A DNA stretch of 64,000 bases, from contig NC_013739.1 in the NCBI RefSeq assembly GCF_000025265.1, forward strand, positions 2,790,001 to 2,854,000. The letters run 5' to 3'. Shown piece after piece: positions 25,215 through 33,425 of this stretch. A model generated the notes under the pieces. It was not told the DNA's origin, searched no databases, and saw only the letters and a list, made by a program, of their open reading frames with translations. This stretch comes from Conexibacter woesei DSM 14684. GTDB taxonomy: Bacteria; Actinomycetota; Thermoleophilia; Solirubrobacterales; Solirubrobacteraceae. The position numbers were made by a program, and so were the translations under genes. Within the stretch, counting starts at the first letter, position 1. Each line of letters starts with the position of its first letter.

Positions 25215-26639
25215 ATGACCACCGGTCTCGAACAGCCCGGCACGGCCGGGAGGGCGCTCGACGTCTTCAGCCCGGCCGATCCGGCCGAGCGCGTCGGCTC
25301 CGTCCCGGTCTCGACGGCCGCCGACGTGCGCCGCGTCTGTGACGCGGCGGCGGCCGCGGCGGAGCGGTGGGCGGCGACGCCCGCGCCCCACCGCGGCACC
25401 GTCCTGCACCGCGCCGCGACGCTGCTCGACGAGCGCGCCGACGCGCTCGCCGTGCAGCTCACGCGCGAGGAGGGCAAGACGGTCGCCGAGGCGCGCGGCG
25501 AGGTCGACCGCGCGGTCGGCTTCCTGCGCTACTACGCGACCGCCGCGATCGACGCGCACGGCGAGGTCTACCCGAGCGCGGTCCCCGGCCGCCACCTCTA
25601 CACGCAGCGCGAGCCGCTCGGCGTCGTCGCAGCGATCACGCCGTGGAACTTCCCGATCGCGATCCCGGCGTGGAAGTCGGCGCCGGCGCTCGCGTTCGGC
25701 AACGCGGTCGTGCTGAAGCCGTCCGAGGTGACGCCGCTGAGCGCGTGGTCGCTGGCGGAGGCGCTGTGGGACGCCGGCCTGCCGCACGACGTGCTGCAGG
25801 TCGTCTGCGGCGAGCCGCACGAGGTCGGCCCGGCGCTGTGCGGCGATCCCGCCGTCGCGGCGCTCACGTTCACCGGCTCGACCGCGGTCGGCCGCAGGCT
25901 GCAGCGCGACGCGGTCGCACGCGGGATCAAGGTGCAGACCGAGATGGGCGGCAAGAACCCCGTCGTCGTCCTCGACGACGCCGACGTCGCCCAGGCGGTC
26001 GAGCAGACCGTCGCGGGCGCGATGCGCTCGACCGGGCAGAAGTGCACCGCGACGAGCCGCGTGATCGTCACGCCGGGCATCCGCGAGGCGTTCGTCGAGG
26101 CGCTCCTCGCGCGCGTCGCTGCGCTGCGTGTCGGCGACCCGCTCGACGCCGAGACGGAGATCGGCCCGCTCGTCTCCGAGGTCCAGCGCGAGCGCGTGCT
26201 GGGCCACATCGACGCCGCCGCGCGCGACGGGCTGACGCCGGCCGTCGGCGGCAGCGCACCCGACCGCCCGGGCTGGTTCGTCGAGCCGACGCTCTACCTC
26301 GACGCCGACCCGCGGAGCGCGCTGGCGCAGGAGGAGATCTTCGGGCCGGTCGCGGCGGTGATCGAGGCGGAGGACCTCGACGCGGCGCTGGAGATCGCCA
26401 ACGCCGTGCCCTACGGGCTCGCGGCGTCGGTCTTCACGCGCGACCTCGGCCAGGTGCAGCGGTTCGTCCGCGGCATCGAGGCGGGCGTCGTGCACGTCAA
26501 CGGCGAGACCGCCGGGACGGAGCCGCAGGTTCCGTTCGGCGGGATGAAGGCGTCCAGCTCGCACTCGCGCGAGCAGGGACGAGCGGCGGCGGAGTTCTTC
26601 ACCGCCGTCAAGACGGTCTATGTGGACATGCCCGCCTGA
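25215..26639 (+). CDS. NAD(P)-dependent aldehyde dehydrogenase (semialdehyde type)
   Basis: A 474-residue ALDH. Cofactor-site TPWNFPIAIPAWKSAPAL, the catalytic Glu in QTEMGGKNPVVVLDDAD, the catalytic Cys in TGQKCTATSR, and EEIFGPVAAVI are all present; VPFGGMKASSSHSREQG near the C-terminus resembles 2-oxoglutarate semialdehyde dehydrogenases. In this cluster the logical role is to oxidise the omega-semialdehyde made by the class III aminotransferase to a dicarboxylate. The substrate assignment is inferred from context. Confidence 0.9.
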   Translation: MTTGLEQPGTAGRALDVFSPADPAERVGSVPVSTAADVRRVCDAAAAAAERWAATPAPHRGTVLHRAATLLDERADALAVQLTREEGKTVAEARGEVDRAVGFLRYYATAAIDAHGEVYPSAVPGRHLYTQREPLGVVAAITPWNFPIAIPAWKSAPALAFGNAVVLKPSEVTPLSAWSLAEALWDAGLPHDVLQVVCGEPHEVGPALCGDPAVAALTFTGSTAVGRRLQRDAVARGIKVQTEMGGKNPVVVLDDADVAQAVEQTVAGAMRSTGQKCTATSRVIVTPGIREAFVEALLARVAALRVGDPLDAETEIGPLVSEVQRERVLGHIDAAARDGLTPAVGGSAPDRPGWFVEPTLYLDADPRSALAQEEIFGPVAAVIEAEDLDAALEIANAVPYGLAASVFTRDLGQVQRFVRGIEAGVVHVNGETAGTEPQVPFGGMKASSSHSREQGRAAAEFFTAVKTVYVDMPA

Positions 26640-26667
26640 CCGGCGGGGAGCGAGAGGAGCAGTGTGG

Positions 26668-27936
26668 ATGCTGGGACGGAGATGGAGCCGAACGGCGATT
26701 CCTGGGATCGCCGCGGTCGGACTGGCCGCGCTCGCGGTCGGGTGCGGCAGCAGCAGCGACGACGGCGGCAGCAGCGGCGCGGGCACGAGCGACAGCGGCG
26801 AAGGGCCGATCAAGATCGGCTTCGCCGTCGCCGACTCGGGCGCGATCGCGCCGTACGACATCGAGCCGACGCAGGCGGCGCAGCTGCGCGTCGACGAGAT
26901 CAACAGAGCGGGCGGCGTGCTCGGCCGCAGACTCGAGCTCGTCAAGAAGAACACGCAGTCGGACAAGGCGCTGTCGACCAACGTCGCGACTGAGCTGCTC
27001 GGCGACGGCGCGGTCGCGATCGTCACCTCGTGCGACTTCGACTACGGCTCCCCGGCGGCGATCGCCGCGCAGGGCGCCGGCGTCCCGGGCATCTCGCTGT
27101 GCGCGTCGGACCCGAAGTTCGCCGACACGAGAACGATCGGCGACATGGCGTTCACGTTCGCACCCGGCTCCGACGTCGAGGCGACGTCCGGCGCCGAGTG
27201 GGCGTTCGAGAGAAGAGGCTGGAGAAACGCCTACGTCCTGCAGGACGAGTCGATCGAGTACACGAAGGCGCTCGGCCGCTACTTCAAGGCGCGCTGGGAG
27301 CAGCTCGGCGGCAGAATCGTCGGCGAGGACTCGTTCCCCGGCGGCGACAACGTCTCGATCCGCGCGCAGGCGACGAAGCTGAAGAACGCGAGCGGCGTCG
27401 ACTTCATCTATCTGCCGACGTGGAACCCGGGCGGCCCGGCCGCGATCCGCCAGCTGCGCGCCGCGGGCGTGACGCTCCCGATCGTCGGTCCTTCCGCGCT
27501 CGACGGCGACCTGCTGCTGTCGACCGCGGGCGACGCCAGCGACGTCTACTTCAACCCGTACGGCTGCTACGTCTACTGCGAGGGCGGCAGAGGCAGAAGC
27601 CTCGACAGATTCGCCGCCGATTTCGAGGCGAAGACGGGCAGAAAGCCGTCGACCGCGTACGACCTCGCGGGCTACAACCTCGTCTCCGCGCTCGCGCAGG
27701 CGATCGACGAGGCGAGATCGACCGACGGCAAGGCGATCGTCAGAGCGATGGAGACGATGGGGCCGATAGAGACCCCGACGGAGCCGTTCGAGGTCTCGAG
27801 CGAAGGCTGCCACAAGCCGATCGGGATGCCGCTCTCGTTCGTCGAGATGAGAGGCGGGAGACTGACCTACCTCGAGTCCGTCACCGCGAGAGAGATCCCG
27901 GACGTCGGCGACGGAAACGGCTGCGCGACGAGATGA
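26668..27936 (+). CDS. ABC transporter substrate-binding lipoprotein (branched-chain amino acid type)
   Basis: A 422-residue type I periplasmic-binding-like protein (Peripla_BP_6). Signal peptide 1-25 ends LAVG-C26, a relaxed lipobox, followed by a Ser/Gly/Asp linker. The mature domain begins IKIGFAVADSGAIAPYD and has the family's VDEINRAGGVLGR. The ATG at 26668 is chosen since AGGAG (26655-26659) lies 8 nt upstream; a GTG at 26662 would be too close. Arg is encoded largely by AGA, unlike the aldehyde dehydrogenase just upstream. It heads the transporter genes and overlaps livG by ATGA. Confidence 0.9.
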   Translation: MLGRRWSRTAIPGIAAVGLAALAVGCGSSSDDGGSSGAGTSDSGEGPIKIGFAVADSGAIAPYDIEPTQAAQLRVDEINRAGGVLGRRLELVKKNTQSDKALSTNVATELLGDGAVAIVTSCDFDYGSPAAIAAQGAGVPGISLCASDPKFADTRTIGDMAFTFAPGSDVEATSGAEWAFERRGWRNAYVLQDESIEYTKALGRYFKARWEQLGGRIVGEDSFPGGDNVSIRAQATKLKNASGVDFIYLPTWNPGGPAAIRQLRAAGVTLPIVGPSALDGDLLLSTAGDASDVYFNPYGCYVYCEGGRGRSLDRFAADFEAKTGRKPSTAYDLAGYNLVSALAQAIDEARSTDGKAIVRAMETMGPIETPTEPFEVSSEGCHKPIGMPLSFVEMRGGRLTYLESVTAREIPDVGDGNGCATR

Positions 27937-28727
27937 CGACCACCGCCGTGCCTCCGTCCGGGCAGGCGGCTGTCCTGACCGACCGCGCCGGCACCGCGCC
28001 GGCGCGCCTGGCGGCGTCGGGGCTGCGCGTGCAGTTCGCCGGCGTCGTCGCGCTCGACGGGGTCGACCTGACGGTCGACCGCGGCGAGATCGTCGGCCTG
28101 ATCGGGCCCAACGGCTCGGGCAAGACGACCTGCCTCAACGCCCTCTCGGGCTTCGTCTCGCTCGCCGGCGGGCGCGTCTCGCTCGACGAGCGCGACGTGA
28201 CCCGCTGGTCTCCGGCGCGCCGTGCGCGCGCCGGCCTCACGCGCACGTTCCAGAGCGTGCGCGTCTTCGCCGACCTGTCGGTCAGCGACAACGTCGAGGC
28301 GGCCGCGCTCGGCGGCGGCCTCGGCCGCCGCGCCGCGCGCAGACAGGCCGCCGCGGTGCTCACCTCGCTCGGCCTCACGCATCTCGGCGACCGCGCCGCC
28401 GGCGCGGTCTCGGCCGGCGACGAGCGGCGCGTCGGGATCGCCCGCGCGCTCGCGACGCGCCCGCGCTTCCTGCTGCTCGACGAGCCGGCGGCCGGCCTCA
28501 ACGACGCCGAGTCGATCCGCCTGATCGACACGATCCGCTCGCTCGCGCGCGAGTTCGGCTGCGGCGTGCTGCTGGTCGAGCACGACATGCGCGTCGTGAT
28601 GGGCACGTGCGCGCGGCTGCACGTGCTCGACTCCGGCCGCACGGTCGCGGCCGGCGCGCCGGACGAGGTCGCGCGCGATCCCGACGTGATCGCGGCGTAC
28701 TTCGGCAACGAGGAGGTGAGCAGCTGA
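27933..28727 (+). CDS. livG: ABC transporter ATP-binding protein, LivG-like
   Basis: A 264-residue ATPase of the branched-chain amino acid/amide transporter family. Walker A is GPNGSGKTT (about residues 53-61), Walker B FLLLDEPAAGLND, and the H-loop is in LLVEHDMRVVMG. The signature is VSAGDERRVGIARAL, a departure from LSGGQ that is common in LivG-type proteins only in part. About 30 extra residues precede the first strand. Starts by ATGA overlap with the binding protein gene and ends by TGATG overlap with livF. Confidence 0.88.
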   Translation: MTTTAVPPSGQAAVLTDRAGTAPARLAASGLRVQFAGVVALDGVDLTVDRGEIVGLIGPNGSGKTTCLNALSGFVSLAGGRVSLDERDVTRWSPARRARAGLTRTFQSVRVFADLSVSDNVEAAALGGGLGRRAARRQAAAVLTSLGLTHLGDRAAGAVSAGDERRVGIARALATRPRFLLLDEPAAGLNDAESIRLIDTIRSLAREFGCGVLLVEHDMRVVMGTCARLHVLDSGRTVAAGAPDEVARDPDVIAAYFGNEEVSS

Positions 28728-29473
28728 TGCTGTCCGTCAGAGACCTGCGCGCCTCCTACGGCTCGATCGAAGCGCTCCAGGGGACCTCGCTGGAGGTCCG
28801 CGAAGGCGAGCTGGTCGGCCTCGTCGGCCACAACGGCGTCGGAAAGTCGACGACGCTGAAGGCGATCGCCGGCGTGCTGAAGCCGACCGGCGGCAGAATC
28901 GAATGGCTGGGGGAGCCGCTGCGCGGCGGCGCCGCGGCGACGATCCGCGCCGGCATCGCCTACGTGCCGGAGGACCGCCGCATCTTCGGCGGGCTGTCGG
29001 TCGAGGAGAACCTGCGCCTCGGCGCGACGACGCGCAGCGACGCCGACGGCGTCGCAGCCGACGTCGAGCGCGAGCTGGAGCGCTTCCCGGCGCTGAAGAA
29101 GCTCTACAAGCGCCGCGCCGGCAACCTCTCCGGCGGCGAGCAGCAGATGCTGGCAATCTCGCGCGCGCTGATCTCGCGACCGAAGCTGCTGCTGCTCGAC
29201 GAGCCGACGCTCGGCCTCGCGCCGATCGTGATCGACACGCTGTTCGCGACGATCGCGTCGCTGCGCGACGAGGGCCTGACGGTGCTGCTGGTCGAGCAGA
29301 ACGTGCGCAAGACGATCCAGGTCGCCGACCGCGCCTACGTGATGGCGCCGGGCGGCCGCATCGAGCTGGAGGGTGCCGCGCGCGAGCTGGAGCGCAGCGA
29401 CGCGTTCCGCGCCGGCTATCTCAGCCTCGCCCCGGCCGCTGCGCCGGGCCAGACCAAGGCGGTGACCGCATGA
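28727..29473 (+). CDS. livF: ABC transporter ATP-binding protein, LivF-like
   Basis: A 248-residue ATPase. Walker A GHNGVGKSTTLKAI, signature LSGGEQQMLAISRAL, Walker B LLLLDEPTLGLAPI, H-loop replaced in LivF style by LLVEQNV. Second ATPase subunit of the amide/branched-chain amino acid importer. Overlaps the livG stop by one base (TGATG) and the livH start by ATGA, so its synthesis is coupled to both. Confidence 0.9.
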   Translation: MLSVRDLRASYGSIEALQGTSLEVREGELVGLVGHNGVGKSTTLKAIAGVLKPTGGRIEWLGEPLRGGAAATIRAGIAYVPEDRRIFGGLSVEENLRLGATTRSDADGVAADVERELERFPALKKLYKRRAGNLSGGEQQMLAISRALISRPKLLLLDEPTLGLAPIVIDTLFATIASLRDEGLTVLLVEQNVRKTIQVADRAYVMAPGGRIELEGAARELERSDAFRAGYLSLAPAAAPGQTKAVTA

Positions 29474-30348
29474 CCCAGCTGCTCGAATACCTCGTCGACG
29501 CGCTCAGCGGCGGCGGGATCTACGCGCTCCTGACGATCGGCCTCGCGCTGCTGTTCAGCGTCATGGGCTTGATGAACTTCGCCTACGGCGAGCTGATCAT
29601 GACCGGCGGGTTCGCGATGTTCCTGCTGCGCGATCTGCCGTGGCCGCTGATGGTCGCCGGCGTGATCGTCGCGGTCGTCGTGATCGCGCTGATCACCGAG
29701 CGGCTCGCGTTCCGGCCGCTGCGCGGCGCCTCGCCGCTGACGCTGCTGATCGGCTCGTTCGCCGTCAGCGTGATCTTGCAGAACGCGGCGCGGATGACGG
29801 TCGGCCCGCGCGCGAAGGGCGTCGAGCCGTACGACTGGCTCGACAAGACCGTCTCGCTCGGCGGCGTCGACGTGCAGATGCTCGACCTCGTCACGATCGC
29901 CGTCGCGTTGGCGCTGATCGGCGGGCTCGTGGTGCTGCTGAAACGGACGCAGCTCGGCGTCCAGCTGCGCGCCGCGGCGGAGGACTTCGAGATGGCGGCG
30001 CTGCTCGGCGTCAAGTCCAACCGCGTGATCGCCAGCGCGTTCGCGATCACCGGCGTGCTGGCCGCGGTCGCGGCGCTGATGCTGGTGATGAAGCAGGGCT
30101 CGGTGTCGGTCACGATCGGCTCGGTTCCGCTGCTGATCGCGTTCGTCGGCGCGGTCGTCGGCGGGATGGGCTCGCTCGGCGGCGCCGCGCTCGGCGGCTT
30201 CCTGCTCGGTGCCACGACGGCGGTGCTCGACGCCGCGCTGCCGGGGGACCTCGCGCCGTTCCGCGACGCGTTCGTCTTCGGGCTCGTGATCGTGATGCTG
30301 GCGACGCGGCCGCAGGGCCTCGTGCCGGCGCCGGAGGTGCGGGTCTGA
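29470..30348 (+). CDS. livH: ABC transporter permease, LivH-like
   Basis: A 292-residue inner-membrane permease with about eight hydrophobic helices. LivH features: SGGGIYALLTIGLALLFSVM and MNFAYGELIMTGGF at the N-terminus and the EAA-like loop RAAAEDFEMAALLGVKSNRV (about residues 168-187). Overlaps livF (ATGA) and livM (TGATG). Confidence 0.9.
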   Translation: MTQLLEYLVDALSGGGIYALLTIGLALLFSVMGLMNFAYGELIMTGGFAMFLLRDLPWPLMVAGVIVAVVVIALITERLAFRPLRGASPLTLLIGSFAVSVILQNAARMTVGPRAKGVEPYDWLDKTVSLGGVDVQMLDLVTIAVALALIGGLVVLLKRTQLGVQLRAAAEDFEMAALLGVKSNRVIASAFAITGVLAAVAALMLVMKQGSVSVTIGSVPLLIAFVGAVVGGMGSLGGAALGGFLLGATTAVLDAALPGDLAPFRDAFVFGLVIVMLATRPQGLVPAPEVRV

Positions 30349-31418
30349 TGCCCTCCACCGACCGTCTCCGCGCCGGCCTCTGGCCGCCGCTCGCGCTCGG
30401 CCTCGCGATCGTGCTCGTCGCCTCGCTCGTCGGCGGCGCCGGCGACGTCGTGATCGAGCGCGTCGCGATCCTCGCGCTGATCAACATGGTGCTCGTCGTC
30501 GGGCTGTGGACGTTCTCCGGCGTGACCGGCGTCGTCTCGTTCGGCCACGTCTCGTTCGCCGCGATCGGCGCGTACGTGTGCGCCTTCCTGACGATCCCGG
30601 TGCCGATGAAGAGAGGGCTGTTCCCGGAGATGCCGGGCTTCCTCGACTTCCTGCTGACGGTGCACACCGACTTCCCGACGGCGATCGTGATCTCGGGCCT
30701 CGTCGCGGCCGGCTTCGCGCTCGTGCTGGCGCCGGCGTTCGTGCGGCTCGACGGTGTGCAGGCCGGCATCGCGACGCTGGCGCTGCTGGCCGTCGTCTAC
30801 AACGTGCTGCTCAACTGGGAGCAGGTCACGCGCGGCTCATCGACGATGATCGGCGTCCCCGCCGACCTGACGCTGTCGACCGCGGCCGGCTGGGCCGTCG
30901 CCGCCGTCTGCATCGCGTGGGCGTTCGCCCGCTCGCGCGTCGGGCTGCGCGCCCGCGCCGCGCGAGAGGACGCCGCCGCCGCGCGCTCGCTCGGGCTGCG
31001 GGTCGTCGGCGACCGCACGGTCGCGTGGGCGTTGAGCGCGTTCGTCGTCGGCTGCGGCGGCGCGCTCTACGCGCACTTCATCACGACGTTCAACCCCGAC
31101 CAGTTCTACCTCTCGCTGACGTTCGTCGTGCTCGCGATGCTCGTGCTCGGGGGGATCGGCTCGCTCTCGGGCGCCGTGCTCGGGACCGTCGTCTACTCGC
31201 TCCTGGCCGAGCTGCTGCGCCGCCTGCAGGGCGGCCAGTGGACGGGCGTGGACCTGCCGGCCGGCACCGCCGAGGTCGTGTTGGCCGCGCTGCTCCTGCT
31301 GATGCTGATCAAGCGCCCGAGAGGTCTGACGGGCGGCCGCGAGATCCCCTGGCCGGTCCCACGCCGGCGCCCCGCGAAGCCGGCGTCACCACCGACCCAG
31401 GAGCCCGTGTCGTCGTGA
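30348..31418 (+). CDS. livM: ABC transporter permease, LivM-like
   Basis: A 356-residue permease with about nine hydrophobic helices, including GVVSFGHVSFAAIGAYV and the LivM loop RAREDAAAARSLGL-like segment (AAREDAAAARSLGLRVVGDR). The C-terminal tail is Pro/Arg-rich and cytosolic. Last gene of the cluster; a perfect hairpin starts 3 nt after its stop codon. Confidence 0.9.
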   Translation: MPSTDRLRAGLWPPLALGLAIVLVASLVGGAGDVVIERVAILALINMVLVVGLWTFSGVTGVVSFGHVSFAAIGAYVCAFLTIPVPMKRGLFPEMPGFLDFLLTVHTDFPTAIVISGLVAAGFALVLAPAFVRLDGVQAGIATLALLAVVYNVLLNWEQVTRGSSTMIGVPADLTLSTAAGWAVAAVCIAWAFARSRVGLRARAAREDAAAARSLGLRVVGDRTVAWALSAFVVGCGGALYAHFITTFNPDQFYLSLTFVVLAMLVLGGIGSLSGAVLGTVVYSLLAELLRRLQGGQWTGVDLPAGTAEVVLAALLLLMLIKRPRGLTGGREIPWPVPRRRPAKPASPPTQEPVSS

Positions 31419-31420
31419 AC

Positions 31421-31461
31421 AGGTGCGATCTCGGGTCGCCTGACGACCCGAGATCGCACCT
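31421..31461. terminator. Perfect 18-bp hairpin after livM
   Basis: Arms AGGTGCGATCTCGGGTCG (31421-31438) and its exact complement (31444-31461) enclose the loop CCTGA. It begins 3 nt after the livM stop. No T-run follows, so U-independent termination or 3'-end protection is likely. Confidence 0.7.
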
Positions 31462-31497
31462 GATCGGCTCACAGCGCCGGCGCCGTGGGCGGTGCGT

Positions 31498-31523
31498 GGC
31501 CGAGCGAGGACGGTCGCTCGGCC
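31498..31523. terminator. Second hairpin in the livM/cupin convergent region
   Basis: Perfect 10-bp stem GGCCGAGCGA (31498-31507) with TCGCTCGGCC (31514-31523) and a 6-nt loop. Confidence 0.5.
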
Positions 31524-31536
31524 CCGCGTCGCCCAG

Positions 31537-31556
31537 GGCGCCGGCCGGCCGGCGCC
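31537..31556. terminator. Third hairpin: perfect 20-bp palindrome
   Basis: GGCGCCGGCCGGCCGGCGCC is a perfect palindrome 19 nt beyond the cupin stop codon. It may act as the cupin terminator in the minus direction. Confidence 0.4.
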
Positions 31557-31575
31557 AGCCGCGCCACCGCGCGGC

Positions 31576-31947
31576 TCAGTGGCGCTTCGCGTAGTCGCCG
31601 AACTCGCCGAAGTCGAGCAGCACGCACGTCTCGTCGCCGACCACTTCGGCGTCGTGACCGGGCGCGATCGCGAACGCGTCGCCGGGACCGATGTCCATGT
31701 CGGCGCCGTCGTCCATGTGGATCGTCATGCGACCGGCGACGCAGTAGCCGAGGTGGGAGACCTGGCACGAGTCGGTGCCGGCGATCGGCTTCACGTCGGC
31801 GGACCAGCGCCAGCCGGGCTCGAACTCGCCGCGGCCGACCATGTGCCCGTTCATGTCGAGCACGTCCGCTCTGCCGTGCGCCGCGAACGGGCGCGTCTCG
31901 TCAGGGGACTCGAAGCGCTTGACCACGGTGGTGGCTGTGGTGGCCAT
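31576..31947 (-). CDS. Cupin domain protein
   Basis: A 123-residue single-domain cupin. The beta-barrel core reads VSHLGYCVAGRMTIHMDDG, then IGPGDAFAIAPGHDAEVVGDE, with partial metal-binding motif 1 (only H at HLGY) and H in GHDAE, so metal binding is uncertain. A strong AAAGGAGGAG ribosome binding site precedes the ATG. Convergent with the transporter operon. No substrate can be assigned. Confidence 0.8.
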   Translation of the reverse strand: MATTATTVVKRFESPDETRPFAAHGRADVLDMNGHMVGRGEFEPGWRWSADVKPIAGTDSCQVSHLGYCVAGRMTIHMDDGADMDIGPGDAFAIAPGHDAEVVGDETCVLLDFGEFGDYAKRH

Positions 31948-32082
31948 CGGCTCCTCCTTTGCTTCGGGGCCATCGACGCTACTCCGGCCGACCGGGATCC
32001 GGTAGGCCGCGCGGGCGCCGACTCGGAGCGCTCCGGTCGTGCCCCGTCGCGCGTCGCGAGTCGCCCGCGAGCCCGCTGTGCC
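31948..32082. other. Intergenic region between cupin and yaaA
   Basis: Holds the cupin ribosome binding site and presumably its promoter. I see no further gene or strong hairpin. Confidence 0.4.
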
Positions 32083-32781
32083 TCAGCGTTCGAGCACGTC
32101 GAGCGTCCACGTCGCGCCGGCGCCGGTCAGCTCGACGTCGAGCCCGGCCGCGGTCGCGATCGCCGCGACGTCGGCCGGCTTGCGCGGCGCCCGCGCGGCG
32201 AGCAGCAGCTCACGCGCGACGCGGCCGCGCGTCGCCTTCGCGTTGTGCGAGATCACCTGGCGCGAGCCGTCCGGCTTGACGGCGAACGCGCGCACCTCCA
32301 CGCGCGCCGCCTGCCGCGGCTTCCAGACCGCGGCGTAGCCGCCGGAGCGGCAGTCGACGACGAGCGTGCGGGCGGCGTCGCGCTCGGCGAGCGCCTCCGC
32401 GACGAGCGGCCGCCACGCGGCGGCGAGCGTCCCGCCGCCGGCGCCTGCCGGCTTCGCGTCGATCGGGAGCTTGTAGTGGGGGATGCGGTCGGAGGGACCG
32501 ACGAGCCCCCACAGCCCGCTCGCGATCAGGACGCTTCTGGCGGCGCGTCGTCGCGCGGCGGTTGGCAGCGAGGCGAGGTCGAGCTGGCCGAAGAGGACGC
32601 CGTCGTAGACCTCGGCGGCCGGCGCGGCGGGCGCGGTCAGCAGCGCGGGGTCGACGACCTCGATGAGCCGTTCGCGCAGCGGGCCGAGCACGGTCGGGAA
32701 GGGGAGGGCGGCGAGGTCGACGGGCTTGCGCCCCTTCGCCGGCATCGCCTTGCCCTCGGAGGGAGGGAGCAGCAGCAACAT
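32083..32781 (-). CDS. yaaA: YaaA family peroxide-stress protein (UPF0246)
   Basis: A 232-residue member of the YaaA/UPF0246 family: starts MLLLLPPSEGKAMPAKG, then VYDGVLFGQLDLASLP, LIASGLWGLVGPSDRIPHYKL, and the C-terminal VISHNAKATRGRVAREL. In E. coli YaaA limits free iron and DNA damage under H2O2 and has DNA-binding properties. The ATG at 32781 gives the family N-terminus; a GTG 12 nt upstream is an alternative. Confidence 0.88.
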   Translation of the reverse strand: MLLLLPPSEGKAMPAKGRKPVDLAALPFPTVLGPLRERLIEVVDPALLTAPAAPAAEVYDGVLFGQLDLASLPTAARRRAARSVLIASGLWGLVGPSDRIPHYKLPIDAKPAGAGGGTLAAAWRPLVAEALAERDAARTLVVDCRSGGYAAVWKPRQAARVEVRAFAVKPDGSRQVISHNAKATRGRVARELLLAARAPRKPADVAAIATAAGLDVELTGAGATWTLDVLER

Positions 32782-32824
32782 GGGACCGGCCACCCTGCCA
32801 CACGCGCCGCGGCGGCGCCGTGCG

Positions 32825-33247
32825 CTACGTCCGCCGCAGCGTCCCCTCGCAGGCTCTGCCGCAGCGGCGGTTCTCGTCCTCGCGCCACTGCCAGCGCACG
32901 TGGCCGTGCTCGCAGCGGTACGGGACGCGCATGCGCGGGAGCGTCGCGCCGTGGCCGGGCAGCTGCGCGTCGGCGGCGATCGCGAACGCGGACGACGCCA
33001 GCTTCAGCACGCCGCTGTGGACCTCGCCCGTGAGCGGGACGACGAGATGCTCGCTGCCGCGGTCGACGACGCCGATGCCGAGGTCGTCGCGGACGAAGAC
33101 GGTCTCCGCGCCCGAGTCCGCGAGCCGGACGCTCGTCGGTTCGAGGCTGCGCCAGCCGTGCAGCTCGGCGACGGGCAGCTCAGGCTCGTCGCCGGCGATC
33201 TCTGCCGTGGGGAGGATCTTCACCGGTGCGCCCCGGTCGACCATCAC
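32825..33247 (-). CDS. Hypothetical protein with C-terminal Cys/His motif, start uncertain
   Basis: At least 140 residues; the first standard start in frame is the GTG at 33247. The reading frame continues upstream with protein-like content (TEFRWAIEITPSGSVS, then AEFGPGVAV) to an in-frame TAG near 33385, but without ATG, GTG or TTG. A CTG at 33370 lies 9 nt after a minus-strand TAGCGT box and might be the real start (181 aa). The C-terminus YRCEHGHVRWQWREDENRRCGRAC may bind zinc. No family recognised. Confidence 0.55.
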   Translation of the reverse strand: MMVDRGAPVKILPTAEIAGDEPELPVAELHGWRSLEPTSVRLADSGAETVFVRDDLGIGVVDRGSEHLVVPLTGEVHSGVLKLASSAFAIAADAQLPGHGATLPRMRVPYRCEHGHVRWQWREDENRRCGRACEGTLRRT

Positions 33248-33425
33248 AGCGACGCCCGGACCGAACTCCGCGACCGCCTGCGCGACGCCGGCGGGCGAGA
33301 CGCTGCCGCTCGGCGTGATCTCGATCGCCCATCTGAACTCCGTGTCCGCACCCGCTCCCGTTCGTCGCAGCGCACTCTCACGCTAGCGGACCGACCGTTG
33401 ACAGTCGAGAAGTCGGAGGATTGTG

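Noticed and set aside
23019-27026. A 1335-codon open frame on the minus strand antisense to hyuA, hyuB and the aldehyde dehydrogenase
   Set aside because: Arg/Asp/Val-rich low-complexity translation typical of the antisense of high-GC genes; the plus-strand frames have clear family motifs.
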